A DNA stretch of 64,000 bases, taken from positions 310,001 to 374,000 of the forward strand of contig NZ_CP098732.1 in assembly GCF_023824315.1 (NCBI RefSeq), written 5' to 3'. The position numbers and the translations under genes are program-made. The stretch is from Acinetobacter tibetensis. GTDB taxonomy: Bacteria; Pseudomonadota; Gammaproteobacteria; Pseudomonadales; Moraxellaceae. The first letter of the stretch is position 1, and every line of letters begins with the position of its first letter. Positions 8,975 to 17,937 of the stretch are shown here, one piece after another. The notes beneath the pieces were generated by a model, which did not search any database, was not told where the DNA came from, and worked only from the letters and a program-made list of their open reading frames with translations.

Positions 8975-9523
8975 TTAAATGACGCCACAGGCAATGCGTT
9001 CTCCACCACCGCCCAAAGGTTTAGGTTGATCGGCATAATTATCACTACCCGCATGAATCATCAGGGCATGCCCTTGAACATCTGCCAGTTTTAAGCGTGG
9101 TGCAATCAGTTTAAGTTGCGATTGTCCCGCAGAATTAACATGTAACACCGGTAAATCACCCATATGCCCCGTCATTGGGGTTCCATGGTGGGCAACTTGA
9201 GTTGGATTGTAATGTCCGCCCGCGGCTAAAGCAGCCACCATTTTGCCGTCTTTTTCAGCAGGTTCGCATGAACCTTTTTCATGGATATGGAAGCCATGTG
9301 GGCCAGCAGGCAGGTTGGTTAACTGTGTTTGAATGATTAAGCCGACTGGGCTGTCTTGTAAGGTCACGCTTCCGACCGAAGCACCAATGCCTTGGGCAGA
9401 AACACTGTTTAACTGAACAGTACGCACATTGGATGTGGATGGGGTTGGTGTTGTGCTACAACCCGCAATCAGCAGAGCAGTACATAGTGAAAGTACCCCA
9501 GTATTGAAGTAAGAAGTTCGCAT
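8975..9523 (-). CDS. sodC: Cu/Zn superoxide dismutase, lipoprotein
   Basis: 182 residues. The signal peptide ends in LLIAGC, making Cys22 the lipidation site, so the enzyme sits in the envelope and converts superoxide to peroxide and oxygen. Copper and zinc ligands are visible: GFHIHEKGSC (His79, His81), GGHYNP (His104), His112/His113, Asp123 and MIHAGSDN (His157). Cys86 and Cys179 (RIACGVI) form the conserved disulfide. It is preceded by the terminator of the permease gene and so probably has its own promoter. Confidence 0.93.
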   Translation of the reverse strand: MRTSYFNTGVLSLCTALLIAGCSTTPTPSTSNVRTVQLNSVSAQGIGASVGSVTLQDSPVGLIIQTQLTNLPAGPHGFHIHEKGSCEPAEKDGKMVAALAAGGHYNPTQVAHHGTPMTGHMGDLPVLHVNSAGQSQLKLIAPRLKLADVQGHALMIHAGSDNYADQPKPLGGGGERIACGVI

Positions 9524-9629
9524 CGATGTTCCTTATTCTGTGATATATGAAAATGATCACTATTTAATCAGAGATTCAGCCTGAATAAGGTATTGATTGC
9601 GTTTGAGAATGTATAAGTTTTATCAATAA

Positions 9630-9658
9630 AAAAGCCAGTTGGTATATCACTGGCTTTA
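9630..9658 (-). terminator. terminator of AI-2E-family permease gene
   Basis: AAAGCCAGT and ACTGGCTTT form the stem. On the minus strand it is followed by a T run, directly after the permease stop codon. Confidence 0.8.
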
Positions 9659-9668
9659 AGATGAGATC

Positions 9669-10808
9669 TTATTGAGGAGGATCTTTGGGGGGATCAAAGT
9701 CATTATCCAGATCGTAAGCGAGACTTGCTTTAGGCATCATGAGTGCTACTTCTTCATGGGTTTCATGTAGCCATTCACGCCAAATGGCGAGCAACACCGC
9801 TAAAATTACGGGGCCAATAAAGAGTCCAACCAAACCGAAGCTGGCAATACCACCCAATACCCCAAACATAATGAGTAAGAATGGAATTTGGGTTGCACCA
9901 GAAATGACCAAAGGACGAATGACATTGTCCGCAGTACTCACAATACAGACCCCCCACGCCATAACACCAATCGCTTCAATGGTTTGTCCCTGAGCAAACA
10001 GCCATAGAGCAACAGAGGTATAGGCCAAAGGAGGACCGAAGGGAATGAGTGCCAATAAGAAGGTAATAATGGTCAGTACCATTGGATTTGGCACACCTGC
10101 AACCAAATAGCTTAGACCTGCTAAAAATGACTGTGCAACGGCAGTTAAACCCACACCATAAACCACAGCACGTGTGGTTTCGGAAATGGTGTCAATATAA
10201 TGGTGTACGCGTGGACCAATGACCATTTCCAGCGCTTTACTGACTTGATTTAAAATGGTTTGTCCATCACGGTAAAAGAAAAACAGCGACATGATGGCGA
10301 AACACAGTTTAATAATATTTTTACTAATTTCATTCAGTACAAATTTGCCATAATTCAGATGACCTTGAATCCAATTGGAAATATTCTGAATAATACTGTT
10401 TGGGTCTTGATTTAATTCTTTGAGAGTCCGTGTAATTTCTTTGCCAATCACAGGCAGGTCACGGATAAATTGAGGCACATTAAAATGCCCAGAAAAAACT
10501 TGTTTTTGTAGTTCGTAATAAAGATTACGTCCTTCATGCTGCAAAATAAAAATGGCAAAGGTGAGTGGAATACCAATCACCAAAATAATGAATAAGATCA
10601 TCAGTGTTGCGCTGAGGGTAGAGCGTTGACCACAGGAACGGTAAATGGACTGGTACAGGGGCCAAGTCATATAGGCAATAATCGTGGCCCACAGTACAGG
10701 CACAATAAAGTATTTGAGCACATGAAAGCCCAAAAACATCAGGATAAAAAACAATCCAAATAACAAGACTTTCTGTATTGTAGGCGCGTATTGTTGCACT
10801 ATCTTCAC
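9669..10808 (-). CDS. AI-2E family permease (PerM/YdiK type)
   Basis: 379 residues with the family layout: two N-terminal helices, a long amphipathic region, then helices with the conserved block NPMVLTIITFLLALIPFGPPL and a C-terminal pair around GLVGLFIGPVILAVLLAIWREW. The family includes the autoinducer-2 exporter TqsA, but most members are uncharacterised and several probably export other solutes or ions. It is followed by its own terminator, so the gene looks monocistronic. Confidence 0.88.
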   Translation of the reverse strand: MKIVQQYAPTIQKVLLFGLFFILMFLGFHVLKYFIVPVLWATIIAYMTWPLYQSIYRSCGQRSTLSATLMILFIILVIGIPLTFAIFILQHEGRNLYYELQKQVFSGHFNVPQFIRDLPVIGKEITRTLKELNQDPNSIIQNISNWIQGHLNYGKFVLNEISKNIIKLCFAIMSLFFFYRDGQTILNQVSKALEMVIGPRVHHYIDTISETTRAVVYGVGLTAVAQSFLAGLSYLVAGVPNPMVLTIITFLLALIPFGPPLAYTSVALWLFAQGQTIEAIGVMAWGVCIVSTADNVIRPLVISGATQIPFLLIMFGVLGGIASFGLVGLFIGPVILAVLLAIWREWLHETHEEVALMMPKASLAYDLDNDFDPPKDPPQ

Positions 10809-10917
10809 TGATCAATATTAAGGGTCAAACTCATCTTAACCGAAAACAGCACACTCGAAAATGAGTGCTCGGTAAGTTTCACATAATCTCGACGGGGTCG
10901 CGTATTATCCTGAAAAA

Positions 10918-11562
10918 TCAGAACCACTCGCTTGGATCATCAATAATGGCGTTCAATACAGGCTGCCATTGACTTTGCAGGGTTAAATAGTTTTTCTGAG
11001 ATTTATCAAATACGGTTAAACCTTGCATAGCCAGTTGCCCATAAGCGGTACGTTCTGAAATCCATGCGACAGGTTGTTGCTCAATTTTGCTGAAAAAATC
11101 CTGAATTTCTTTTGAACCCGATGTATTGGCTTTAACGCGGTTTGCCAACAGTAAAATCTGCACTTTACCTTTACGAATCCGCTTGATCTCTTGTAAATGT
11201 TTTAAGAAACGACGGGTACTGTCAATGTCGAAAAATGAAGGCTGCAATGGTGTGATAATCGTATGGGCTTCACTGATCAGTTGTTCAGCCTGACTATCTG
11301 ATAATGCACCCGGTGCATCAATCACCAGATACTCAATATGTTTTGGACTTTCACCGACGGATTTGTCCTGACGCCAATCCAGACTTTGAATGTTGGCAGC
11401 AGTTTCAGGGCGTTGTTTCAGCCACTGACGCGCCGATTTCTGATTGTCAGCATCGGCCAGAGCAACTTTATAGCCTTTTTGTGCTAATGCTGCGGCAAGA
11501 CTAATCGCTGTGATAGTTTTCCCACAACCCCCTTTCTGATTGGCAATTAAAATTGTTTTCAT
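10918..11562 (-). CDS. ParA-family ATPase
   Basis: 214 residues, a minimal ParA/MinD-like protein without an N-terminal DNA-binding domain. The deviant Walker A motif KGGCGKT (residues 10-16) binds [11 protein letters not shown] holds the A' Asp and YLVIDAPG is Walker B. No ParB-like gene lies next to it, so it is more likely one of the orphan ParA proteins that position cellular cargo than the chromosome partition ATPase. It is divergent from the Holliday-junction-resolvase-like gene. Confidence 0.88.
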   Translation of the reverse strand: MKTILIANQKGGCGKTITAISLAAALAQKGYKVALADADNQKSARQWLKQRPETAANIQSLDWRQDKSVGESPKHIEYLVIDAPGALSDSQAEQLISEAHTIITPLQPSFFDIDSTRRFLKHLQEIKRIRKGKVQILLLANRVKANTSGSKEIQDFFSKIEQQPVAWISERTAYGQLAMQGLTVFDKSQKNYLTLQSQWQPVLNAIIDDPSEWF

Positions 11563-11673
11563 GACCCTAGAGATTTAATTTTGTTCAGTCCTAGCATATC
11601 ATTCTTTTGTGCGAAGACTAGGGCACAGGACAAAAGTTGTAAGTCAAAATTTATTTGAAGTTAGGAAGAATGC

Positions 11674-12144
11674 ATGTCGATTTGGATGGCTATGCTGATA
11701 GGGGCATGTATTGGTGTTGTACTGACGACATTAATTTTAAGTCAAACCCGTAACGGTAAAATTAAAGCTGAATATGAGCGCTATATTGCAGAGTTACAAC
11801 TGGAGCATCAGCAAGCATTAATCAATGCACAAAAACGCAGTGTGAATACCAGCCGTGCGGTGTTAAAAGGCAAAATGGCGGAACAATTTGCGCCCATTTT
11901 GCCCGAATTTCAATACTTACCCAGTGATGCCAAGTTTTTAGGTGATCCTGTAGATTATGTGGTCTTTGATGGTTATACCGATTTGCGCGATGGGCAAGGC
12001 AAAGTCGATGATATTGAGATTGTGCTGATTGATATTAAAAGTGGCGGTGCGCGCTTAACCAAAGGTCAGCAGGCGATTGCACAAGCCATTCAGCAAGGTC
12101 GAATTCGTTTTGAGACTATTCGGATTGACTTTGAAGATAGCTAA
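11674..12144 (+). CDS. membrane-anchored Holliday-junction-resolvase-like protein
   Basis: 156 residues. An N-terminal helix (residues 4-22) is followed by a coiled segment and a domain resembling the archaeal Holliday-junction-resolvase-related family (Endonuc_Holl). Family features are KGKMAEQFAPILPEF, FLGDPVDYVVFDGY and the nuclease-like core IVLIDIKSGG, with Asp and Lys spaced as in PD-(D/E)XK enzymes. Nuclease activity is inferred. The membrane anchor is unusual for a nuclease but typical of this bacterial group. Confidence 0.8.
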   Translation: MSIWMAMLIGACIGVVLTTLILSQTRNGKIKAEYERYIAELQLEHQQALINAQKRSVNTSRAVLKGKMAEQFAPILPEFQYLPSDAKFLGDPVDYVVFDGYTDLRDGQGKVDDIEIVLIDIKSGGARLTKGQQAIAQAIQQGRIRFETIRIDFEDS

Positions 12145-12180
12145 ACTCGACATCCTCAAATAATACTAGACTGATAGCAT

Positions 12181-12813
12181 TTAAGAAGACGAAGCTTTTT
12201 GTGCATGTGCCAACAACATTTGCTGCCCAATTTTGGGAATGCCTTCAGCATAAAAATAGTCATATTGGGTCAGGCTAAAACCAGCTTTGAGCAATGCCAG
12301 TTCAATATTACGATTTAAGCGACAACCATCTGCTAAACGTTTTTGCATAGGCGTGATGAGATGTTGTAATTGGCGTATGCCTTTTTTCTCAGTATTGAGC
12401 ACATGCTCGACCAAATGCAGCGTACCATTGGGTTTGAGTACGCGTTGAATTTCTTGCAAGACTTGATCCAGTCGCTTTACGCTACACAAGGTCCACGTGC
12501 TCACCACATGGTCGATAGAGTGATCGGCTAAGGGAATATGTTCCGCACGGGCTTGTAAATGCTGCACTTCGATATCACTTGCAAAAATTCGGCTTGATGC
12601 CAATTTAAAAATATCTTGATTCGGCTCGAGGGCGTAGAGTAAATCTACATTTTGATAAAACGGTAAATTGATACCTGTCCCAAAGCCAATTTCGAGTACT
12701 TCGCCTGCAACGGGCAGCAAAAGCTCGCGCCGCTTATCCATTAAACTGGCCGTTTGCATGACCTGATTCAGCAAGTGAGGGAAAATCTGTTGTTGATAAA
12801 ACTGATAAAGCAT
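12181..12813 (-). CDS. class I SAM-dependent methyltransferase
   Basis: 210 residues. The SAM-binding motif I is VLEIGFGTGINLPFY with acidic YALEPNQ at the end of strand 2, followed by HVVSTWTLCSV (motif post-I/II) and LKPNGTLHLVEHV (motif III). This pattern matches the Methyltransf_11/UbiE-like group, which includes small-molecule methylases related to phosphatidylethanolamine and quinone methyltransferases. The substrate cannot be told from the sequence. Confidence 0.85.
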   Translation of the reverse strand: MLYQFYQQQIFPHLLNQVMQTASLMDKRRELLLPVAGEVLEIGFGTGINLPFYQNVDLLYALEPNQDIFKLASSRIFASDIEVQHLQARAEHIPLADHSIDHVVSTWTLCSVKRLDQVLQEIQRVLKPNGTLHLVEHVLNTEKKGIRQLQHLITPMQKRLADGCRLNRNIELALLKAGFSLTQYDYFYAEGIPKIGQQMLLAHAQKASSS

Positions 12814-12961
12814 GGCGGTATCTGTTCACTCTAAATAGCGGTTGAATTGGGTGGTTGTGACCAAACTCTTCTATATTGTTACCAATTCTGCAAATTTTAA
12901 GCTTGGGTTCAGGCGTAAGATTGACACTAGAACAGGTTTAAATGTATTGCAAGAGGTAGCC

Positions 12962-13525
12962 ATGAACATTCGACTCATTGCACTGTCATTATTGGGTTTG
13001 AGTATGTTAAGTACAGGCTCAATGGCATCTTCGATTGAATATAATATTGCCAAGGGTTTGGCACCGATTGTTAAAGATCAATCGATTTCTGTGTTGCAGC
13101 CATTTAAGGGGGATTTCCGAATTTTGGGGTCTAAAACCTATAGCGATGATGAACAAGCCAAGTTTTCACCGATTGATTATGCGGTCAGTTGGGGATTATT
13201 TGCCGAACCTGAAATTGCCCGTCATATTTCAGTCAATCAATATGACCGTTACCTAAATTGGAAAATGGATAAAGTCCCTGTGTCGACAGTACAAGCCATG
13301 CAAATGGTGTCGAATATGCATATTATTCCTGCCAATCCGCAGGTTGCACAGCAAATTCAAAAAGTAAAACGAGGGGATTTAGTGCGCTTACAGGGAGATT
13401 TGGTCGAGATTAAAGACAAAGATCTGGTTTGGCGCTCATCTTTAACGCCGACGGATACCGGCGATGGTGCATGTGAATTGTTTCGGGTGAAATCGATTGT
13501 TTGGATTGAAAAAGTCAAAGCATAA
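12962..13525 (+). CDS. hypothetical exported protein
   Basis: 187 residues with a Sec signal peptide (RLIALSLLGLSMLSTGSMAS, cleavage after MAS expected). The mature part is a mixed alpha/beta domain with Trp-rich segments (YAVSWGLFAEPEIA, WRSSLTPTDTGDGACELF). I recognise no named family. The frame is open upstream to a TTG at 12842, but only the ATG at 12962, preceded by GAGG, gives a signal peptide, so I use it. Confidence 0.7.
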   Translation: MNIRLIALSLLGLSMLSTGSMASSIEYNIAKGLAPIVKDQSISVLQPFKGDFRILGSKTYSDDEQAKFSPIDYAVSWGLFAEPEIARHISVNQYDRYLNWKMDKVPVSTVQAMQMVSNMHIIPANPQVAQQIQKVKRGDLVRLQGDLVEIKDKDLVWRSSLTPTDTGDGACELFRVKSIVWIEKVKA

Positions 13526-13612
13526 TTGAATTGGTTAGGGCACTGTTCTGTCTTTATTTCATTGTGAAGTGAAAGACAAATTTGAACAGTGCTTTTGCAG
13601 ATGAATGCGCAA

Positions 13613-13945
13613 TTATTTTGCAGTTAACGCTTGCCCTTCAAACTCAATACCTGCCCAGCCATTTTGCATGAACTGGCGAATGTTTTGATGATCTGTTGCT
13701 TCAGGTGTTGCCAATACCGCAGCATAGTGCTCTGCGAATAAAGACAAGGTTTGCTCAGGGTTTAAATCATTGAGCTTGGCAAAAGAAAAAACTTTAGCAC
13801 TGCCTTGGTTTTCGCTTGCCGCATTGTTGTGTTGTCCATTTTTAAACGCAGTTGGGGTGTGGGTATAACGTGCTTCGATATAAGCCAATACATCTGCAAA
13901 TTTAGCTTCGCCTGATTGTAATTGCGCCAGTAGGTCCTGAGCCAT
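13613..13945 (-). CDS. HopJ type III effector-like protein
   Basis: 110 residues matching the HopJ family: FADVLAYIEARYTHTPTAFKNG, AAENQGS-type core (here AASENQGSAKVFSFAKL), then LSLFAEHYAAVL and NIRQFMQNGW. Despite the name, this family is widespread in bacteria without type III secretion and its role is unknown. The start at 13945 has GAGGACATT upstream, a good ribosome binding site; the longer GTG start at 13960 is less likely. Confidence 0.85.
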   Translation of the reverse strand: MAQDLLAQLQSGEAKFADVLAYIEARYTHTPTAFKNGQHNNAASENQGSAKVFSFAKLNDLNPEQTLSLFAEHYAAVLATPEATDHQNIRQFMQNGWAGIEFEGQALTAK

Positions 13946-14108
13946 AATGTCCTCAAACACAGTAGAAAATGGGTTCTGACTATAGCAAGTTTTGCCTAAA
14001 TTCGGATGATTTTTATGTGGGCTCTGCCATCATTTTATCAGAGCGAGCGTTGACAATACGGGGCGGGAAGAGGATAACAAGGTTTATTTGAATGAAGATG
14101 ATCAAGGC

Positions 14109-14492
14109 ATGAATTGGCTATTAGTGGCACTGGGTGGAGCAATCGGTGCTGTTTCTCGTTATGGTTTGGGCAGTTATTTCATTAAGTCCAGTGCGACCTT
14201 TCCGTGGGCAACATGGTGTATTAACTTGCTGGGTTGTTTTTTGGCAGGTGTATTTTTTGCCTTTAGTCAGCAATATCCAACTTTACAGAATAATGCACGT
14301 TTATTTTTAATGGTGGGTATTTTAGGGGGCTTCACCACATTTTCTAGTTTCGGCTTAGAAACCTTTAATTTATTGCGCGAAGGACAAGCTCTGTGGGCAA
14401 TTGGCTATGCTGTTTCGAGTGTAGTTCTTGGGGTGATTCTTCTGGCGGTGGGTTATGTTATTTTTTCACATCTATTACCCTTAAAAACTTAA
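14109..14492 (+). CDS. crcB: CrcB/Fluc fluoride channel
   Basis: 127 residues with four membrane helices. Family motifs are GGAIGAVSRYGLG at the start, PWATWCINLLGCFLAG in helix 2 and GILGGFTTFSSFGLET in helix 3, which includes the fluoride-lining Phe/Thr region. The protein lets fluoride leave the cytoplasm. Two starts are possible: TTG at 14088 with AAGG at ideal spacing, or ATG at 14109. A six-codon frame (14092-14112) ends in TGA overlapping the ATG, which could couple translation. I saw no fluoride riboswitch upstream. Confidence 0.88.
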   Translation: MNWLLVALGGAIGAVSRYGLGSYFIKSSATFPWATWCINLLGCFLAGVFFAFSQQYPTLQNNARLFLMVGILGGFTTFSSFGLETFNLLREGQALWAIGYAVSSVVLGVILLAVGYVIFSHLLPLKT

Positions 14493-14580
14493 GTAAAAAA
14501 AGAAGCCTAAGTGGAGGATAGAGACTTAGACTTCTGAATAGTTGTAGTTTAGAACATCAAACTTAAAGCAAAATTAATTT

Positions 14581-14835
14581 TTAATGATTCCGTTGAAAAC
14601 GTGCAAAACGTTTGTTGAAGCTGGCAACGCGACCTTCATTGCTGGCTTGACGGACTTCACCTGTATAAAACGGATGTGAGGCGCTAGAAATATCTAAGCT
14701 GACATAAGGATATACTTGTCCCTGATATTCTTTTTGCTGCGCGGTATGCATGGTACTTCCAATAATAAAGTAAGCATCTGCATTGGTATCATGGAACAGG
14801 ACTTCACGATATTCAGGATGAATGTTTGGACGCAT
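14581..14835 (-). CDS. rpmE2: 50S ribosomal protein L31 type B (zinc-free)
   Basis: 84 residues matching L31 type [39 protein letters not shown] and RVASFNKRF. It contains no cysteine, so it lacks the zinc-binding CxxC of the ordinary L31. Such paralogues replace zinc-containing L31 when zinc is scarce, freeing zinc. AAGGAG 7 bases upstream supports the start. A perfect Zur-type palindrome lies 31 bp upstream of the start codon. Confidence 0.93.
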   Translation of the reverse strand: MRPNIHPEYREVLFHDTNADAYFIIGSTMHTAQQKEYQGQVYPYVSLDISSASHPFYTGEVRQASNEGRVASFNKRFARFQRNH

Positions 14836-14865
14836 TTTTAGACTCCTTATTGAATTCGAATTGAT

Positions 14866-14882
14866 ATGTTATAATATAACAT
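14866..14882. promoter_or_regulatory. Zur-type operator upstream of rpmE2
   Basis: ATGTTATAATATAACAT has perfect 8-bp arms around a central A and fits the gammaproteobacterial Zur box (core GTTATANTATAAC). Its place before a zinc-free L31 gene supports zinc-dependent repression by Zur. Confidence 0.85.
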
Positions 14883-14896
14883 AAATAATCTAAATA

Positions 14897-14924
14897 AAAA
14901 GACTGATATCGTGATCAGTCTTTT
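14897..14924 (-). terminator. terminator of ABC1 kinase gene
   Basis: AAAAGACTGAT and ATCAGTCTTTT form the stem, with a T-rich tail on the minus strand just after the kinase stop codon. Confidence 0.75.
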
Positions 14925-14932
14925 ATGGCGTT

Positions 14933-16237
14933 TTATTGGATATGCGGGGAAGGGACAAGTTCTTCAAAAACATCATTTAAATTGTCATTCACTTTTAAAT
15001 GAATCAGATTCCAATAATGTCCAGAAATGGTGCGATTGACCATTAAGGTGTCAGGAGAAGGTTTAAATACATCCCAATATTTCAGTGATGATTTCACCAG
15101 TTCCATGCCATCATGATGCGCTGAATTTTCTGCAAAATCATACTGTGTCGTCAGTGGACGCATCAGTACTTCTAACCACGCTTGATAGAGCGGTTCAGGA
15201 AATTTTCCTTGTTCAGCAATGGCGTGTAAGGCATTCAGTTGCTGTTCAATTTCGGAAATATCCTGTCGACGTGAGGCTTGGATCAATTGTTTGAAATGAT
15301 GCACGATTTCATTAGACAGTACTTTCACACCGCCGTAATCATAAATAATCACGCAGCCATCTTCACGGAAGGCGAAGTTGCCCGGATGTGGGTCGCAGTG
15401 AAAGCGTTTCAGATAGAAAATTTCCTGCCCAATCGCACGTAGTAAGCGTCGTCCCAATTCATTACGGGTTTGTTGTGGCCAAGTGCTGGCAGTTTCAATA
15501 CTGTCACCAGCTTCTAGGCTTAAGGTCAGGATATGCCGAGAAGAATAGTCTGGATAGACTTTGGGAATAATAATTTTACTGTCGAGTTTTTCATGGAAGG
15601 TACGTGCGACTTCCAAGTTCTGTGCTTCAATTTGGTAATTCAGTTCATTGTCTAAGCTGGTTTGAATTTCTTGAAATAAACGATCCTGCAATTTGCGGTC
15701 GACCTTTAATACCCCCATCAGACGCAAGGCGAGTCTCACTTGCTTGAGATCACTCTCACAGGCTTCATCGACCCCTGGATATTGCACCTTTACCACCACT
15801 TGTTCACCATGCGGTAAGGTGGCTTTATGCACTTGACCAATCGAGGCCGCGGCAAAAGGCTGTTCATCAAAGTGTTTAAAGATTTGATCTAAAGGTTTGC
15901 CCAGTTCTTTTTCGAGTTGTTTTTTGATTTCGGCAAAAGGCATGGCTGGGGCTTGGCGTTGCAGTTTGGCAATCGCTCGTGACACTTCAGGCGGGAAAAT
16001 ATCTTTATATTGTGAGGCAATTTGACCGACTTTCATCACGGCACCTTTCATCTCACCGAGTGTGTCCGCAATTTGAATGCCTATATCCTGAAACAATTGG
16101 CTACGTGCCGCATTTTTTTGTTCTTCATCGGCATTAAAGTTTCTAATCGAATTGGACACGGTTTTGGTGGCAATACTTGCAGTCATACTGGCAAGTTTCA
16201 TAAAGCGACGACCAGGTGTACGAGTCGTTTTGGCCAT
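14933..16237 (-). CDS. ABC1/AarF (UbiB-like) atypical kinase
   Basis: 434 residues of the ABC1 kinase-like family. Visible motifs are MKVGQIASQ (the KxGQ signature), AAASIGQVHKATL (Ala-rich nucleotide loop), VVVKVQYPG (catalytic Lys), HCDPHPGNF (catalytic loop) and IIYDYGG (DFG-like metal site). UbiB and its relatives support ubiquinone synthesis or lipid handling; this shorter, soluble-looking member lacks the two C-terminal membrane helices of UbiB, so it is a paralogue. The ATG at 16237 has GAGGAA 6 bases upstream and is preferred to an ATG 45 bases further upstream. Confidence 0.85.
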   Translation of the reverse strand: MAKTTRTPGRRFMKLASMTASIATKTVSNSIRNFNADEEQKNAARSQLFQDIGIQIADTLGEMKGAVMKVGQIASQYKDIFPPEVSRAIAKLQRQAPAMPFAEIKKQLEKELGKPLDQIFKHFDEQPFAAASIGQVHKATLPHGEQVVVKVQYPGVDEACESDLKQVRLALRLMGVLKVDRKLQDRLFQEIQTSLDNELNYQIEAQNLEVARTFHEKLDSKIIIPKVYPDYSSRHILTLSLEAGDSIETASTWPQQTRNELGRRLLRAIGQEIFYLKRFHCDPHPGNFAFREDGCVIIYDYGGVKVLSNEIVHHFKQLIQASRRQDISEIEQQLNALHAIAEQGKFPEPLYQAWLEVLMRPLTTQYDFAENSAHHDGMELVKSSLKYWDVFKPSPDTLMVNRTISGHYWNLIHLKVNDNLNDVFEELVPSPHIQ

Positions 16238-16504
16238 GCAGTGTTCCTCGGAAAGATCTCGGTCTTGAGTGTTTTTGATCATAGGCGTTAAAACCCAGTT
16301 TGCCTATTTTAAATTGTTAAAAATGCGTGAAGATGCTTAGACATTGGGTTTAAATCAGCAATTTTTATGGTTATTGTTGAGTGAAAAATGCCAAAAAGCA
16401 TTTCATCAATTGAGATCAGTACAAGATGAAAAAAAGATCAATAGAATGCTGAAAGCTGTGACGAGTTTGATTGGAGCAATAGGTTGATAGTTTTAAAATA
16501 GGAA

Positions 16505-16537
16505 GTATTCCCTTGCATTTGAGCTACAAGGGAATAC
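16505..16537 (-). terminator. hairpin after abeM
   Basis: An 11-bp perfect stem (GTATTCCCTTG with CAAGGGAATAC) lies 10 bp after the MATE stop codon. The tail on the minus strand is only moderately T-rich. The remaining 16238-16504 interval shows no gene. Confidence 0.65.
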
Positions 16538-16546
16538 AGTCATTGA

Positions 16547-17896
16547 TTAAGCTGACTGTTTGAGGCGGTGGTTATTGAGATATAAACGGCTGAGCAACAG
16601 CACACAAGCAATACTTAAACCGACAATCAAGCCTACCCATACGCCTGCTGCTTGCATGGGGGTAAAGCGTGCCAAATAAATACCTACTGGGAAAGCCACT
16701 ACCCAATAGGCAATCATGGTGATCCACATTGGACCTTTGGTGTCTTGCATACCACGCAAGCACCCCGCGGCACTGACTTGCCATGCATCCATGAGTTGGT
16801 AGGCAATTGCGAACAAAACCAAATACATCGCAATTTGTGCAACATCATAGTCCGACGTATAAATCGCAATAATTTCAGCGCGAAACACCCAGAGCAGCAG
16901 CATGGTCATCAGCGCCAAAATAGTTCCTGTTGCCAGTCCGAGTTTTTGTACTTTGCGCATGGCTGCCCAGTTTTTCTCACCATAATAGGTTCCCACGCGG
17001 ATGGTGAGTGCAATTGCTAAGGACATTGGAATCATAAACAATTGTGAGGTAATAGAGATCGCAATTTGATGGGCGGCGACAATGGTATCGCCCAGTGGAC
17101 TCAGAATAATGGCTGCGGTACTGAAAATACTGACTTCAAAGAAAATCGCTAAGCCAATCGGTAAGCCCAATTTTACAATACGTTTGACCCAGTAAGGGTC
17201 TATCTTTTCCCATAAAGCAAAGACTTGTGTGGTTTTATATGCGTTGCTTTTAAAAATATACGTCGCAAGGGTCAGGAACATGAGCCATTGTAAAATGGCT
17301 GTTGCAAAACCACAGCCTGCACTGCCCAATTCGGGCACAGGCCCTAAGCCATACATAAACACAAAGTTTAGTGGAACGAGCGCGACCAAAGCCAAAAGGC
17401 TAATTGCCGTCACAGGTCGTGGATAACCTAAAGCCTCGGAATAACCGCGCAGCGCCGCATACATGGTCACGGCAGGCATGCCAAAACCAATTGCATGTAA
17501 AAACAGGCTGGCTTTAGGTTGCAGGCTTTCAGGCACACCAAACAGTGGTAGTAAAAACGGCATGACTTGTAAAATTAGCCCTGCAAGCATTCCTAAAATA
17601 AAAGCGACCCATAAGGACTGTCGGGCAATGGTGGCAATTTTTTCAGGCGTACGAGCACCTTTGGCTTCCGCCACCAGTGGTGTGGTCGCAATCATGATGC
17701 CACTAAACAGCAGCATGATAGGAATCCATAATCCCACACCGACTGCAATGGCGGCCAAATCTGTAGCAGATAAATGACCTGCCATAATGGTATCAATCAG
17801 ACCCAAACCAGCTTGGGCAAATTGTGTGATCAAAATAGGCAACATCAAATGGAAAAGTTGTTTTAATTCATAACGGGTAGATATGACATTCGACAC
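16547..17896 (-). CDS. abeM: MATE multidrug efflux pump, AbeM type
   Basis: 449 residues, about 12 membrane helices in two MATE repeats. The N-terminus (LKQLFHLMLPILITQFAQ, then GLIDTIMAGHLSATDLAAIAV) and the second repeat (VKRILQL-like VKRIVKLGLPIGLAIFFE) are family hallmarks, and the protein closely resembles Acinetobacter AbeM. AbeM exports fluoroquinolones, aminoglycosides and dyes in exchange for protons. Acidic residues in helix 1 (Asp in GLIDTIMAG) fit cation coupling. It ends before its own hairpin and lies downstream of the YdcZ-family gene on the same strand. Confidence 0.88.
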   Translation of the reverse strand: MSNVISTRYELKQLFHLMLPILITQFAQAGLGLIDTIMAGHLSATDLAAIAVGVGLWIPIMLLFSGIMIATTPLVAEAKGARTPEKIATIARQSLWVAFILGMLAGLILQVMPFLLPLFGVPESLQPKASLFLHAIGFGMPAVTMYAALRGYSEALGYPRPVTAISLLALVALVPLNFVFMYGLGPVPELGSAGCGFATAILQWLMFLTLATYIFKSNAYKTTQVFALWEKIDPYWVKRIVKLGLPIGLAIFFEVSIFSTAAIILSPLGDTIVAAHQIAISITSQLFMIPMSLAIALTIRVGTYYGEKNWAAMRKVQKLGLATGTILALMTMLLLWVFRAEIIAIYTSDYDVAQIAMYLVLFAIAYQLMDAWQVSAAGCLRGMQDTKGPMWITMIAYWVVAFPVGIYLARFTPMQAAGVWVGLIVGLSIACVLLLSRLYLNNHRLKQSA

Positions 17897-17937
17897 AAAA
17901 ATTACTCATCTTCATTATGTGCTTGGTCAGAATAAAT

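Noticed and set aside
14000..14108. Fluoride riboswitch before crcB
   Set aside because: The conserved core of the crcB motif is not present.
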